A DNA stretch of 64,000 nucleotides, taken from NCBI RefSeq assembly GCF_014764505.1, contig NZ_JACXWX010000010.1:148001-212000 (forward strand). Direction: 5' to 3'. The translations under genes and the position numbers were made by a program. Each line of letters opens with the position of its first letter. Within the stretch, counting starts at the first letter, position 1. Source of the DNA: Phormidium tenue FACHB-886. GTDB lineage: Bacteria; Cyanobacteriota; Cyanobacteriia; Elainellales; Elainellaceae. The notes beneath the pieces are model-generated. The model saw nothing but the letters and a program-made list of their open reading frames with translations. It did not search any database and was not told the DNA's origin. Below are positions 52,624-62,694 of this stretch, piece by piece.

Positions 52624-53505
52624 ATGTCTCTTACCTCCTGGATCGCCCAACCCACCCAAGATGGCTCCTTTACTTTTTTCTCAGAAGAATTTGGCGAAGC
52701 GTTTCATAGCCGGCAGGGCGCAAAAGCCGAAGCGTTTCAAAAATTTGCTGAGGCAACACAGCTTGCTAAGCGATCGCTACACTCTCCCCTGCGCCTGCTC
52801 GACGTTTGCTACGGCTTAGGCTACAACACAGCAGCAGCAGTTGAAACTATTTGGACAGCGAACCCAGCTTGTGCTGTGGAAGTGTATGGCTTGGAGCTAG
52901 ATGCAACGGTTCCCCAAGCCGCAATTGCCCCTCCCTTAATCGAAAGCTGGTCTGCTCCAGTACAGGCTATTCTGCGATCGCTGGCGCTTCAGTCTGAGTG
53001 CCAGGACGATCGGCTTTCTGCCAAATTGCTAATTGGTGATGCGCGGCAAACGATTCAACAAGTGATCGGGCTGGGATTCCAGGCCGATGCAATTTTCTTT
53101 GATCCGTTTTCTCCTCGCCGTTGTCCCCAGCTTTGGACGACTGATTTCTTTCAGTTGGTTGCAAAATGTCTGGCGCCGACTGGTAAATTAGCGACTTATT
53201 CTCGCTCGGCATCGGTGCGAGCAGCTTTGCTACAGGCAGGATTGCAGATTGGCTCTATTCCACTCAAGGGAACCTATCACGCGCACGAATGGTCACAGGG
53301 AACGATCGCCAGCTTTGATCCAAACGATCTGCCGCCGCTTTCACAAATGGAACAAGAACATTTGCATACGCGTGCAGCCATTCCATACCGCGATCCGAAT
53401 TTATCTGATGCGGCAGCAGATATCTTAGCAAGACAGCAGCAAGAACAGCAGCAATCCTCTTTAGAATCTACGTCTAGCTGGCGGCGACGATGGGGTGTGC
53501 ACTAG
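52624..53505 (+). CDS. MnmC-like SAM-dependent methyltransferase
   Basis: 293 residues, related to the methyltransferase half of MnmC (DUF752), which methylates aminomethyl-uridine at the tRNA wobble position. The SAM motif is LLDVCYGLGYNTAAA. The conserved DPFSPRRCPQLWT stretch and RSASVRAALLQAG region match the family. The oxidoreductase half of MnmC is absent, as in many cyanobacterial homologues, so the in vivo substrate is uncertain. The start ATG at 52624 is preceded by 230 bases of space. The C-terminus is low-complexity (RQQQEQQQSS). Confidence 0.85.
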   Translation: MSLTSWIAQPTQDGSFTFFSEEFGEAFHSRQGAKAEAFQKFAEATQLAKRSLHSPLRLLDVCYGLGYNTAAAVETIWTANPACAVEVYGLELDATVPQAAIAPPLIESWSAPVQAILRSLALQSECQDDRLSAKLLIGDARQTIQQVIGLGFQADAIFFDPFSPRRCPQLWTTDFFQLVAKCLAPTGKLATYSRSASVRAALLQAGLQIGSIPLKGTYHAHEWSQGTIASFDPNDLPPLSQMEQEHLHTRAAIPYRDPNLSDAAADILARQQQEQQQSSLESTSSWRRRWGVH

Positions 53506-53521
53506 CCGGAGAATAGATTGA

Positions 53522-53590
53522 AATTCTTGTTTGTGAAAGCGCAGCTACACGGCGCTTTCACAAACAAGAATTATCCTAACGTATGCGCGT
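53522..53590. repeat. perfect 21-bp hairpin followed by ATCCTAACGTATGCGCGT motif, copy 2
   Basis: The arms at 53522-53542 (AATTCTTGTTTGTGAAAGCG plus C) and 53552-53572 match perfectly around a nine-base loop. The motif ATCCTAACGTATGCGCGT follows at 53573-53590, one base after the stem. It lies between the MnmC-like gene and the PLP decarboxylase gene (both plus strand), so it may end the first transcript. Copy 1 of the motif is at 33876-33893. Confidence 0.8.
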
Positions 53591-53618
53591 AGCCCTATAG
53601 ACCCAGCCGAGAACCCGA

Positions 53619-55085
53619 ATGACATCGCAGCCTCAAGACCAGGCTCCTCTGCTAGAAGCCCTCCGATCGGCCGCTTGGCGATCAACCGCTGCCTTCCATA
53701 CCCCCGGACATAAAGGTGGACAAGGTATTCCCTCCGCTCTGGCAGATCTGCTCGGCTCCAAAGTCTTCCCAGCGGATTTGCCAGAATTGCCAGAGCTAGA
53801 CAATTTGTTTACGCCAGAAGGTGTCATTTTGAAGGCGCAAGCCTTAGCCGCTGCTGCTTTTGGCGCAGAGCAGACCTGGTTTTTGGCAAACGGCTCGACC
53901 TGCGGCATTCAAGCTGCTGTTCTGGCAACCTGCCAGCCCGGAGAGAAGTTAATCTTGCCCCGTAATGTGCATCAGTCTGCGATCGCTGCTCTAATTCTTT
54001 CAGGAGCCGTTCCCGTTTGGCTGGAACCCGAAGTTGACCCGCTCTGGGGCATTGCTCACAGCGTTGACCCAGCCAGCATTGCAACCGCGCTTGCCCAACA
54101 CCCTGATGCCAAAGCCATTCTGCTGGTGTCACCAACCTACTACGGGGTTTGTGGCAATGTGGTGGCGATCGCCCAACTGGCGCACGCGCACGGCATCCCG
54201 CTGCTCGTTGACGAAGCTCATGGCGCTCATTTCGCCTTTCATGCCGATCTACCCCTGTCCGCCCTGAAAGCCGGAGCCGATCTGACGGTGCAGTCTACTC
54301 ATAAAACCCTGTCTGCCCTCACTCAAGCTGCAATGCTACATGTCCAGCACCAGCGCATTGATCGCGATCGTCTTAGCCGCGCCTTGCAGATAGTTCAGTC
54401 CACCAGTCCGAGCTACCTGCTGCTGGCTTCGCTAGATGCGGCTCGTCAGCAAATGGCAACGCAGGGAGAATCCCTGATGGCTCAAGCGCTAGCGCTAGCG
54501 GCAAGCATCCGTGCTCAGCTTGCCCCACTGCCGATCGCGGTTCTGTCGTCCAGTCGTTCCCCTTCGCCGGGTTTCTTTGCCCTCGATCCGCTCCGCCTCA
54601 CGCTTAGTATTACCGGACTCAGCGGCTTCCAGGCAGATGAACGGCTACATCAGGAATTTGGTGTCACCTGCGAACTTCCCGGACTCCACCATTTAACGTT
54701 TATCCTGACCCACGGCAATACGCCAGAGGAAGCCGATCGCCTAGTCATATCCCTGGAAAAATTAAGCCGAACGCCGCCTGCCTTTTCTTCCTCGCTCCCG
54801 CCTGCGGACTGCCTGACGCCGCCCGCCCGCGTTCCTTCCCTCTCGCCTCGGCAAGCTTTCTTTGCGGCTCACGCAACGGTGCCTGTGCAGGAGGCGATCG
54901 CCCAACCCAGCGCTGAGTTGATCTGCCCCTACCCCCCAGGGATTCCAGTGTTAATTCCTGGGGAAATCATTACTCCCGAAGCTATCTGCTCGCTTCAGCA
55001 AACTCTGCTCGCCGGAGGGATTTTAACGGGCTGTGCCGACTCCACCCTCCAAACTTTAAAGATTGTTAGCTGCGAAAACACATAA
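53619..55085 (+). CDS. Orn/Lys/Arg decarboxylase-family PLP enzyme
   Basis: 488 residues. PLP fold-type I enzyme of the basic amino-acid decarboxylase family (arginine, lysine or ornithine decarboxylase). N-terminal AFHTPGHKGGQG is the family signature; the PLP lysine is in QSTHKTLSALTQAAMLH; the phosphate region is VDEAHGAHFAFH. The C-terminal 110 residues form the small decarboxylase domain (SPRQAFFAAHATVPVQEAIA). Probably a source of polyamine such as agmatine or cadaverine; the exact substrate is not determined from sequence. cbiT follows 99 bases later on the same strand. Confidence 0.85.
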   Translation: MTSQPQDQAPLLEALRSAAWRSTAAFHTPGHKGGQGIPSALADLLGSKVFPADLPELPELDNLFTPEGVILKAQALAAAAFGAEQTWFLANGSTCGIQAAVLATCQPGEKLILPRNVHQSAIAALILSGAVPVWLEPEVDPLWGIAHSVDPASIATALAQHPDAKAILLVSPTYYGVCGNVVAIAQLAHAHGIPLLVDEAHGAHFAFHADLPLSALKAGADLTVQSTHKTLSALTQAAMLHVQHQRIDRDRLSRALQIVQSTSPSYLLLASLDAARQQMATQGESLMAQALALAASIRAQLAPLPIAVLSSSRSPSPGFFALDPLRLTLSITGLSGFQADERLHQEFGVTCELPGLHHLTFILTHGNTPEEADRLVISLEKLSRTPPAFSSSLPPADCLTPPARVPSLSPRQAFFAAHATVPVQEAIAQPSAELICPYPPGIPVLIPGEIITPEAICSLQQTLLAGGILTGCADSTLQTLKIVSCENT

Positions 55086-55184
55086 GCCCTTAATAATAAA
55101 ACTATTATTTCCCAATCTACTCAGGTAGGGCAGCAGCAGGATAAGGCGTTAGGGTAATTACTAAGCCCTCATCCTTCATTGCCC

Positions 55185-55784
55185 ATGCCTTCTCCCCTCT
55201 GGAAATATGTTTCTCCCGGCATCCCCGATCCTTTGTTTGAACGGCTTCCTGGCATTCCACTGACGAAGCGGGAGATTCGCGTATTGCTAATTTCGTCTCT
55301 GCGGCTGAAGCCAGATTCAGTGCTGTGGGATATTGGCGCGGGAACTGGCACAGTAAGCGTTGAGGCTGGTTTGCTCTGTCCGGCAGGGCGAGTGATCGCA
55401 ATCGAGCGGGATGAAGATGTGGCAAGTTTAATTCGGCGCAACTGCGATCGCTTTGGCATTAAAAATGTGGAGATCGTTGAAGGTAGTGCTCCAGACTGCC
55501 TTCAAGAACTCACCCCGCCTGACTGTATTTATGTGGGCGGGGGTCGCCCCATCAAAACTATTCTGAAAGCCGCATGGGAACGGCTACAGCCTAATGGACG
55601 CCTGGTAGCAACGGCAACGAATTTAGAAAGTCTCTATGCTATTTCTGAGGCACTCGCAGAGCTGCAGATGCGAAATATTGAAGTGATTCAGTCTGCTGTC
55701 AACCGCTTAGAAATGCGGGGGACTCACCAGGTTTTTGCTGCCCTTGATCCCACCTTTGTCTTAAGTGGAGAGAAGTTAGATTGA
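55185..55784 (+). CDS. cbiT: precorrin-6Y C15-methyltransferase/decarboxylase CbiT
   Basis: 199 residues from ATG 55185; a TTG two codons earlier is possible. It performs methylation at C15 with decarboxylation in cobalamin synthesis, the C-terminal half of CobL in other bacteria. The SAM-binding motif is LWDIGAGTGTVSVEAG. The GSAPDCLQELTPPDCIYVGG stretch is typical of CbiT. The paired C5-methylase CbiE is not adjacent. I saw no cobalamin riboswitch upstream. Its neighbours, a decarboxylase gene and cdsA, are not B12 genes. Confidence 0.9.
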   Translation: MPSPLWKYVSPGIPDPLFERLPGIPLTKREIRVLLISSLRLKPDSVLWDIGAGTGTVSVEAGLLCPAGRVIAIERDEDVASLIRRNCDRFGIKNVEIVEGSAPDCLQELTPPDCIYVGGGRPIKTILKAAWERLQPNGRLVATATNLESLYAISEALAELQMRNIEVIQSAVNRLEMRGTHQVFAALDPTFVLSGEKLD

Positions 55785-55948
55785 GAGCGCTTTCAGGTCG
55801 CAACTATCCAGGGATTGATATACGATCGCGATAGATGCGGCAACCGTCGTAAATTCTGTTAATGTAAGCCAAAGAAGTTTTTAATTCCTTCTTAAAGGAA
55901 TGATCCCTTCACTCTGCCTGTTCTTCTGCCCTCTCTCTCCCGCTCCTT

Positions 55949-56821
55949 ATGTCTCCTGCACGCCTCATTAGCGCCATTGTCGCGATCGTCCTAGCGTTCG
56001 GGGTGATTGTCTTAGGCGGATGGTATTTTGCTCTATTCTTCGGCATTGTAGTAGTTTTGGGGCTGCGAGAGTATTTCGATCTGGCACGTGCTAAAGGTAT
56101 CGTCCCTGCGAGCAAAACTACGATTGCGATGAGCCTGCTGCTATTGACGGCAGGAGCAATCTCCCCGACTTTAGCCGATGTGATGATGCCGCTCGTCGGA
56201 ACGGTTATTTGCTTTTACCTACTGTTTCAGCCTAAGCCTGCCACGATCGCTGACCTCTCTTCTTCAATCTTGGGGCTGTTTTATGGGGGTTATTTACCCA
56301 GCTTTTGGGTACGGCTGCGATCGCTGGGCAGCCCCGAACTTAACAACCTGCCGCTGGACGGCTACTTTCCTCACTGGTCAACTTTGAGTTTGCAAACGAT
56401 TCCAGAGGGGTTGAAGCTGACCTTACTGGCGTTTGCCTGCATCTGGGCGGCAGACATCGGCGCATATATCATTGGCAAAATTTTTGGTAGAACCCGTCTC
56501 ACCGATATCAGCCCCAAGAAAACGGTTGAAGGGGCTGTGTTTGGGGTGTTAGGCAGCGTAATCGTTGCTACAGTTGGCTCTTGGTATTTGGGTTGGGCAG
56601 GTGCGCCCCTGAGCGGGACAGCGCTAGGGCTATTGATTGGAGTGGCTAGCCTGCTGGGAGACCTCACAGAGTCGATGATGAAGCGCGATGCAGGCGTAAA
56701 AGACTCGGGACAATTGATTCCGGGACATGGTGGCATTCTCGATCGCACCGACAGCTACGTCTTTATTGCGCCGCTTGTCTACTACTTCGTCACCCTTTTG
56801 CTGCCGCTGCTGCCTGCTTAG
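55949..56821 (+). CDS. cdsA: phosphatidate cytidylyltransferase
   Basis: Makes CDP-diacylglycerol from phosphatidate and CTP, the precursor of phosphatidylglycerol, needed for photosystem assembly. 290 residues, with about seven hydrophobic segments. The signature KRDAGVKDSGQLIPGHGGIL near the C-terminus, followed by DRTDSY, is complete and holds the catalytic Asp residues. ISPKKTVEGA is the other conserved loop. Inner-membrane enzyme. The next gene starts 90 bases after it on the same strand. Confidence 0.95.
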   Translation: MSPARLISAIVAIVLAFGVIVLGGWYFALFFGIVVVLGLREYFDLARAKGIVPASKTTIAMSLLLLTAGAISPTLADVMMPLVGTVICFYLLFQPKPATIADLSSSILGLFYGGYLPSFWVRLRSLGSPELNNLPLDGYFPHWSTLSLQTIPEGLKLTLLAFACIWAADIGAYIIGKIFGRTRLTDISPKKTVEGAVFGVLGSVIVATVGSWYLGWAGAPLSGTALGLLIGVASLLGDLTESMMKRDAGVKDSGQLIPGHGGILDRTDSYVFIAPLVYYFVTLLLPLLPA

Positions 56822-56910
56822 GTGACCACAGCGCTCAGCCCTGTTGTCGCGCTAAAGTAAAAGCATACGAAATAAGTGCTTTTTGCTCCCTTTTTTGCTT
56901 CCTTTGTCCA

Positions 56911-57366
56911 ATGCCGTCCCAGATCTTTGAGCAGTCTATCCAAATTCGCGCAAGCTCTACTGCCGTTGAAAAGTGCATTACTGATCTCACACTGATGCAT
57001 CGCTGGCTTAACCCTGCCCTGCGCTGCCAGCCCATTGGCGATTGGAGTACAGTGTTGGGAAGCCGCAGCCGCTTTGTGATTCAAGTACCGCTGTTGCAGC
57101 CGACGTTGAGAAGCACCGTAGTTGAACGAGAACCAGGACTAATCGTCTGGGAGTTCAATGGGTTTTTTAAGGGTCGCGATCGCTGGGAATGCCAGCCCAA
57201 TGAGAAAGGAACGCATTTAATCAATCGCTTTGAGTTTCGCATCCCCAATCCGATCGTCCGCTACGGCTTCAACGCCTTTGCCGCCAAATGGACAGAGCAA
57301 GACATGCAGGCACAGCTCCGCCGCCTCAAGCGGGTCGCCGAAGAAGTTTACCTCAGCTTAGGGTGA
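56911..57366 (+). CDS. SRPBCC family protein
   Basis: 151 residues, START/Bet v1-like lipid- or ligand-binding fold. Start IFEQSIQIRASSTAVEKCIT and TLRSTVVEREPGLIVWEFNG form the first strands; the C-terminal helix (KWTEQDMQAQLRRLKRVAEE) closes the cavity. No signal peptide or membrane segment. Ligand unknown. It follows cdsA by 90 bases and could share its transcript; a hairpin ends the transcript. Confidence 0.8.
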   Translation: MPSQIFEQSIQIRASSTAVEKCITDLTLMHRWLNPALRCQPIGDWSTVLGSRSRFVIQVPLLQPTLRSTVVEREPGLIVWEFNGFFKGRDRWECQPNEKGTHLINRFEFRIPNPIVRYGFNAFAAKWTEQDMQAQLRRLKRVAEEVYLSLG

Positions 57367-57405
57367 AACCCTGATCAGCATGGAGCAGCCGTGCCGATCA
57401 GAGTT
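57367..57405. terminator. bidirectional terminator
   Basis: AACCCTGATCAGCATGG pairs with CCGTGCCGATCAGAGTT (two mismatches, one wobble) around five bases, then TTG. It stands between the convergent SRPBCC and lipoprotein genes. Confidence 0.65.
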
Positions 57406-57428
57406 TTGTCAATCTTTTACTGAGCCTG

Positions 57429-57833
57429 TTACTGAGCAACCTGAGCTACCGTTGCCTTCAGCGTTTTGAGGCTTGTCATTGCCTTTACTCGATCGTTGCT
57501 TTGCAGGGCGGTTGCCAGCTGCTGCTTTTGAGTTTCGATCGTGCTGTATGCATCTGGCGACTTTGTTTGTACCTCTGCTTGCACCTTTGTCCACTGCGTA
57601 TTGAACTTGTCAAATTCAGTTTGTGCAGTTGCAAAATCTTCCGCTCTAACTGCTCTGCGAGTGCTATTGACCAGACGACCCAAATGTTTGAGACTGGCAG
57701 TGGATTGCTGAACGGCAGCAGGGCTGGAATCAGCCGCCGGAGCACTCGTTTGGGGTTGTGAAGTGCTGCATCCTGCCAGTGTCAAAAATCCAACGAGGCT
57801 GGTGGCAACTAAAATGCGGTGTTTTGCATTCAT
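57429..57833 (-). CDS. small helical lipoprotein
   Basis: 134 residues from the ATG at 57831-57833. Signal peptide LVATSLVGFLTLAGC with a clean lipobox (LAGC). A Ser/Ala/Pro linker follows, then a helical domain of about 100 residues (LKHLGRLVNSTRRAVRAEDF and QKQQLATALQSNDRVKAMTS), which reads as a small helical bundle resembling DUF4363-type proteins. No activity inferred. It probably faces the periplasm. Confidence 0.75.
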   Translation of the reverse strand: MNAKHRILVATSLVGFLTLAGCSTSQPQTSAPAADSSPAAVQQSTASLKHLGRLVNSTRRAVRAEDFATAQTEFDKFNTQWTKVQAEVQTKSPDAYSTIETQKQQLATALQSNDRVKAMTSLKTLKATVAQVAQ

Positions 57834-58005
57834 AATGAGTTCTACTCCAACGTTCAAAAGAATCCAACAAGAAAGTCTAATTCGGTAGTATGACTGAAGC
57901 AGTCGAGAATGAATGCTTTAATACAATACCTTAACTCTCTTCTCCTTAAACGACCTTATCTTGAAGCTCTCCGTTCCCTACAGTTCCCTACAGCGCTGTA
58001 CTTTG

Positions 58006-59526
58006 CTATGCGGCGGAGCCAGCATTCCAGCTTTCAACGTCCTGGACAACGCCAGCCTGTTGGGCGATCGTCTGGCTGTCCGGGTTTAGCCCCACGATCG
58101 TCACCTGTTTTTGAAGTCGTTGGTACTTCTGAATCACCGTTAGAACTGCCTCTGCTGCCGCCCGATCCCATAGATGGGCATCGCTGAAGTCGAGCACGAT
58201 TTGCTGTGGATCACCTGTGTAATCAAATGCCTGGATCAGGTGGCTTGTGGAATGGGCAAATAGCTGACCAGAAAGGTAGTAAAGCTGGATGCCATTTTGC
58301 TGCGCTGAAACAACTTTGAGCTGAGCTGCCCGCCAGCCAAACAGCAGCGTACTTAGCACTACCCCGCCCAAGACCCCTTGCGCTAAGTCATGCGTCCAGA
58401 GGGCGATCGCGGCTGTAAACGGCATCACAAGCGAGTCGGGCAGAGGGGTGGTGCGGAGCGTCTTCAAAGACTTCCAGCTAAAGGTTTCAAATGCCACCAT
58501 GATCATCACCCCCACCAAAGCTGCCATTGGGATTTGCTGCACGGTATCCCGCAGCGCAAAAATTGCAAACAGCAGAAATGCGCCAGCAACGCCCGTTGAA
58601 AGACGGCTCCGTCCGCCAGAGCGAACGTTGATGATCGATTGTCCAACCATGCCACAGCCTGCCATGCCGCCCAGTAAGCCTGTGATGACATTGGCAATTC
58701 CCTGCCCACGCACTTCCTGATTGAGCGAACTTTGAGTGTGTGTTAATTCATCTACAATACCAGCCGTCAGCAATGACTCTAGCAGCCCAACAATCGCAAG
58801 TGCCAAAGCATAGGGCAAGATAATTGTCAGTGTTTCTAGGGAGAAGCTGACTGCAGGCAGATGGAAGCTGGGAAGCGCTCGGCTAATCTCTCCAATATCT
58901 CCTACGCGGCGAATTGGTAAACTCATTAGATTTGCAGCCGCAGTCATCGTAACAATAGCCACGAGCGGCGCAGGAATCTGCTGGCTGAAGCGCGGTAAGA
59001 GATAAACGATCGCCAGCGTTACAGCTACCATAACAGGCATTTGCCAGGGTTCTCCAGCAAACTGCTGCAATTGCGCCAGAAAAATCAAAGATCCTAATGC
59101 ATTAATGAATCCGGCAATTACAGAAGAAGGAATGAAATGAAAGAAGCGATCAAACCGAAAAACGCCAATTAGAAATTGAATAATTCCGGTCAAGACAGTG
59201 GCAGCAAACAGATACTCAACGCCATGCTTTGCAACCAGCGTCACCATCAACAACGCCATTGAACCCGTAGCGGCAGAAATCATTGCCGGACGACCCCCTG
59301 CAATAGCAGTGACAACCGCCATGCAGAAGGAAGTATATAGCGCCACCATAGGGCTGACGTTGGCGATCGCTGCAAACGCCAATGATTCTGGAATTAATGC
59401 GAGTGCAACGGTAATTCCTGCAAGCAGCTCAGTTTGAAGATTTGCAAGCTGAAGCGGTTGCTTTTTCCGAAGACGATGAATACCTTGGACTTTGGCAACC
59501 CTAATAAATTTACTGCGTAAAGCCAT
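58006..59526 (-). CDS. SulP family inorganic anion transporter
   Basis: 506 residues. Multi-pass protein of the SLC26/SulP family; members carry sulfate or bicarbonate. N-terminal NLQTELLAGITVALALIPES is the family start, with about ten to twelve helices. A STAS domain occupies about residues 395-500 (IVLDFSDAHLWDRAAAEAVL). The family includes BicA, a Na+-dependent bicarbonate transporter in cyanobacteria; I cannot separate BicA from sulfate carriers by eye. It is followed on its 3' side by the lipoprotein gene and preceded by an 800-base gap. Confidence 0.88.
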   Translation of the reverse strand: MALRSKFIRVAKVQGIHRLRKKQPLQLANLQTELLAGITVALALIPESLAFAAIANVSPMVALYTSFCMAVVTAIAGGRPAMISAATGSMALLMVTLVAKHGVEYLFAATVLTGIIQFLIGVFRFDRFFHFIPSSVIAGFINALGSLIFLAQLQQFAGEPWQMPVMVAVTLAIVYLLPRFSQQIPAPLVAIVTMTAAANLMSLPIRRVGDIGEISRALPSFHLPAVSFSLETLTIILPYALALAIVGLLESLLTAGIVDELTHTQSSLNQEVRGQGIANVITGLLGGMAGCGMVGQSIINVRSGGRSRLSTGVAGAFLLFAIFALRDTVQQIPMAALVGVMIMVAFETFSWKSLKTLRTTPLPDSLVMPFTAAIALWTHDLAQGVLGGVVLSTLLFGWRAAQLKVVSAQQNGIQLYYLSGQLFAHSTSHLIQAFDYTGDPQQIVLDFSDAHLWDRAAAEAVLTVIQKYQRLQKQVTIVGLNPDSQTIAQQAGVVQDVESWNAGSAA

Positions 59527-60323
59527 GCTGGTTCCTACTGATGAGTGAATGATTGAACTTGAGCCAAATCAAAATTTGTCACAGCTATTTCAGCACTTGC
59601 CCAAGGTTGTGCTGCATCAAAGAATTAAGCAGGTTAGAGTGCTCGAACTACTCTAGAGGGTGGGAAGCAACACCAGTAGTTGATCTCCCTAGCCCTTGAA
59701 AATAGGAAATCATTTGCGTAGCGTGCGCGGAGCTGATCACCTCAAACATTCTCTTAGGCTAACGAACGCTTAAAATGCTGTATTGAATCGAGTCAGTGGA
59801 CAAGCTCAGGGTGGAGTAATACCACTCGGAATTCTCACCGCAAACACAGGTTGCAGCACTTGTTCAGGTTTAGTACAGAGTACACCCTTTAGCATGGGCT
59901 GCTGTGCTTGAACTAGAAGCGTTAATTTCAAGGGTGCTAGCTGAAACATAAAACTTGTAAAGCGCTCAGTTGAAGAGTGACAACCTGGCTAGAAGCCATC
60001 ATTTGCCTCGTTATGGCAAACAATAGCACTACTGCCTCTCGTCTCCTACAAATTTCTCTTCGCTTCTCGCAACTTTTATAAATTATTCGATCGCACTTTA
60101 CAAAGCTTTTGTCCTGCCTCCATGCATCTATTATTCTTTGAATCTACTCTGTGGAGTCATAGTGTCTGTAGAGGCTAATTATGAATGAGGACTTTGGGTG
60201 TACGCTGAGCGCTTTCAATCATATCTCTAGAGTATTAGAACGTAGATAATCAGGTATTAGACAAGTACAGCGGTTCTCTCTACTGTGGTAATCATCTAAT
60301 CAACCGTAGAGATTACCTATAGT
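59527..60323. other. large intergenic region between SulP and methyltransferase genes
   Basis: The largest gene-free stretch (797 bases). Two ATG-started frames of 22 codons each, at 60013-60081 (MANNSTTASRLLQISLRF) and 60181-60249 (MNEDFGCTLSAFNHISRVL), have no family match that I recognise; the second has a GAGG about ten bases upstream. No tRNA-like, riboswitch-like or long hairpin structure seen. Regulatory DNA for the SulP and methyltransferase genes is expected. Confidence 0.4.
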
Positions 60324-61088
60324 ATGGCAAACGTCTCGAATCACTGGAATGCTGCTCGATATGAAACCCAACATGCTTTTGTCTGGCAGTATGGCAAATC
60401 GCTGATTGAATTGCTCTCGCCTCAATCGAGCGAACGCATACTTGACCTTGGCTGTGGTACAGGACAGCTTACCGCAGAGCTAGCGGCAATCGGGGCTCAA
60501 GTTGAAGGCATTGATGCTTCTTCTGCCATGATCGAGCAGGCGACCCAGAACTATCCCCATCTTTCCTTTTCTGTTGCCGATGCTCGAACCTTTCAGGTAG
60601 CTCAGCCATTTGATGCTGTATTCTCTAATGCGGTGTTGCACTGGATCACTGAGCCAGATACCGTAATTCATCAGGTGAGGCAATCCCTGAAAATAGGCGG
60701 ACGATTTGTGGCGGAGTTTGGCGGACGGGGCAACATTGAAGGAATTCAGCAAGCGCTCCAGCAGGCAATCGCTCCCTACGTTGCTTCAATGCCCAATCCC
60801 TGGTTTTTTCCCAGCCTGAGCGAGTATGCGTCTCGGCTGGAGCGGCAAGGTTTCGAGGTAGTGTATGCGGTGCTATTCGATCGCCCTACTCTGCTACAGG
60901 GGGGCGAGGAGGGACTGGCAAACTGGCTACAAACCTTTGCCAATGCTTTCCTAACGGCTCTGCCTGCTGAGACGCAACATCAGGTGATTCAAACGATCGA
61001 GGCGCAGCTGCGAGCGACGCACTACACAGACGGCAGCTGGACAGCCGACTATCGGCGACTGCGAGTGGCAGCGATCCAACGGGATTAA
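60324..61088 (+). CDS. class I SAM-dependent methyltransferase
   Basis: 254 residues, similar to trans-aconitate 2-methyltransferase (Tam) and related small-molecule methyltransferases. The SAM motif is ILDLGCGTGQLTAELA; motif II region is GIDASSAMIEQA; post-II stretch DAVFSNAVLHWITEP is typical of the Tam branch. The GGRFVAEFGGRGNIEGI strand follows. Substrate unknown; Tam likeness is from pattern only. No operon partner; leuC starts about 200 bases downstream. Confidence 0.85.
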   Translation: MANVSNHWNAARYETQHAFVWQYGKSLIELLSPQSSERILDLGCGTGQLTAELAAIGAQVEGIDASSAMIEQATQNYPHLSFSVADARTFQVAQPFDAVFSNAVLHWITEPDTVIHQVRQSLKIGGRFVAEFGGRGNIEGIQQALQQAIAPYVASMPNPWFFPSLSEYASRLERQGFEVVYAVLFDRPTLLQGGEEGLANWLQTFANAFLTALPAETQHQVIQTIEAQLRATHYTDGSWTADYRRLRVAAIQRD

Positions 61089-61290
61089 GATCCAGCAATT
61101 AAGATCTAAGAAGTCTTAAAACACAGAGAAAGATATATTGGACACTCGTGCTATTGTTTTCTACTGTGTTATTTATGGCTCGATCGCAGTCTAGCTCTTA
61201 TCGAGCTTCTAGAGGGTAAGGCACTTAGTGCTGCCATAAGATGCTTGCATAAAATATCTGTACTTCACGTAATTGGGAATGGCTGAGACC

Positions 61291-62694
61291 ATGAGCAAAG
61301 GCACTCTGTTTGACAAAGTTTGGGAATTACATACAGTTGGGACGCTGCCTTCGGGGCAAACTCAACTTTTCATTGGGCTGCATTTAATTCACGAAGTCAC
61401 TAGCCCGCAAGCCTTTGCCATGCTGAGAGAGCGGGGCTTAAAAGTGCTATTTCCAGATCGCACCGTTGCCACGGTCGATCACATTGTGCCAACCGACAAT
61501 CAGCTGCGCCCGTTTGCCGATGCGATGGCGGAAGAAATGATGCAGGCGATCGAGCAAAATACCCAAACCAACGGCATTACGTTTCACAATATTGGGTCGG
61601 GCAATCAGGGGGTGGTACATGTGATCGCGCCAGAACAAGGCTTGACCCAGCCAGGAATGACGATCGCCTGTGGGGATAGCCACACCTCGACGCACGGCGC
61701 GTTTGGGGCGATTGCCTTTGGCATTGGCACAAGCCAAGTCCGGGATGTGCTAGCATCCCAAACCTTGGCGCTCTCAAAGCTGAAAGTCCGCAGGGTTGAA
61801 GTAAACGGGCAACTGCAGCCAGGGGTTTATGCCAAAGACGTGATTCTGCATATCATCCGCACCTTAGGCGTAACGGGTGGCGTGGGCTATGCCTATGAAT
61901 TTGCCGGCACTACAATCGAGCAGATGAGCATGGAAGAACGGATGACCGTTTGCAACATGGCGATCGAGGGCGGCGCTCGCTGTGGCTATATTAATCCGGA
62001 TGCGGTCACGTTCGAGTACATCAAGGGGCGCGACTTTGCCCCCCAGGGTGAAGCGTGGGAGCAGGCGGTCAACTGGTGGCAGTCGATCCGCAGTGATGCA
62101 GACGCCCAGTATGATGATGTGGTGGTGTTTGATGCGGCTGATATTGCGCCAACTGTGACTTGGGGCATCACGCCGGGTCAGGGCATTGGGGTTAATCAAA
62201 CCATTCCCACCCCCGAAACGCTGTCGGATGCCGATCGAGAAATTGCCGCCGAAGCCTACCGCTACATGGCTTTGGCTCCTGGTGCGCAGATCGCTGGCAC
62301 AAAAGTAGATGTATGTTTCATCGGCAGCTGCACCAACGGACGGATCAGCGATCTGCGTGAAGCTGCAAAGGTGGCGAAGGGTCGTCAAGTGGCAGAGGGC
62401 ATCAAAGCCTTTGTGGTTCCTGGCTCTGAGCGAGTGAAACAGCAAGCCGAAGCCGAAGGACTCGATCAAATTTTTGAGGCGGCAGGCTTTGAATGGCGCG
62501 AGGCGGGCTGCTCGATGTGCCTTGCCATGAACCCCGATAAGCTACAGGGACGGCAGATTAGTGCTTCTTCTTCCAACCGCAACTTTAAAGGACGGCAAGG
62601 CTCATCTTCAGGGCGGACACTGTTAATGAGTCCGGCGATGGTGGCAGCGGCGGCGATCGCCGGAGAGGTGACAGATGTGCGGGAATTGCTATAG
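61291..62694 (+). CDS. leuC: 3-isopropylmalate dehydratase large subunit
   Basis: Isomerises 2-isopropylmalate to 3-isopropylmalate in leucine synthesis, with LeuD. 467 residues from ATG 61291 ([14 protein letters not shown]); an ATG at 61279 is also possible. The [4Fe-4S] ligands are C of [15 protein letters not shown] and the CxxC pair in [10 protein letters not shown]. The aconitase-type loops [20 protein letters not shown] and [12 protein letters not shown] are intact. leuD lies 217 bases downstream on the same strand. Confidence 0.96.
   Translation: MSKGTLFDKVWELHTVGTLPSGQTQLFIGLHLIHEVTSPQAFAMLRERGLKVLFPDRTVATVDHIVPTDNQLRPFADAMAEEMMQAIEQNTQTNGITFHNIGSGNQGVVHVIAPEQGLTQPGMTIACGDSHTSTHGAFGAIAFGIGTSQVRDVLASQTLALSKLKVRRVEVNGQLQPGVYAKDVILHIIRTLGVTGGVGYAYEFAGTTIEQMSMEERMTVCNMAIEGGARCGYINPDAVTFEYIKGRDFAPQGEAWEQAVNWWQSIRSDADAQYDDVVVFDAADIAPTVTWGITPGQGIGVNQTIPTPETLSDADREIAAEAYRYMALAPGAQIAGTKVDVCFIGSCTNGRISDLREAAKVAKGRQVAEGIKAFVVPGSERVKQQAEAEGLDQIFEAAGFEWREAGCSMCLAMNPDKLQGRQISASSSNRNFKGRQGSSSGRTLLMSPAMVAAAAIAGEVTDVRELL

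Noticed and set aside
60013-60249. Two 22-codon frames as leader peptides
   Set aside because: No biosynthetic or Gly-Gly leader pattern and no modifying enzyme gene nearby; kept only as a note on the gap.
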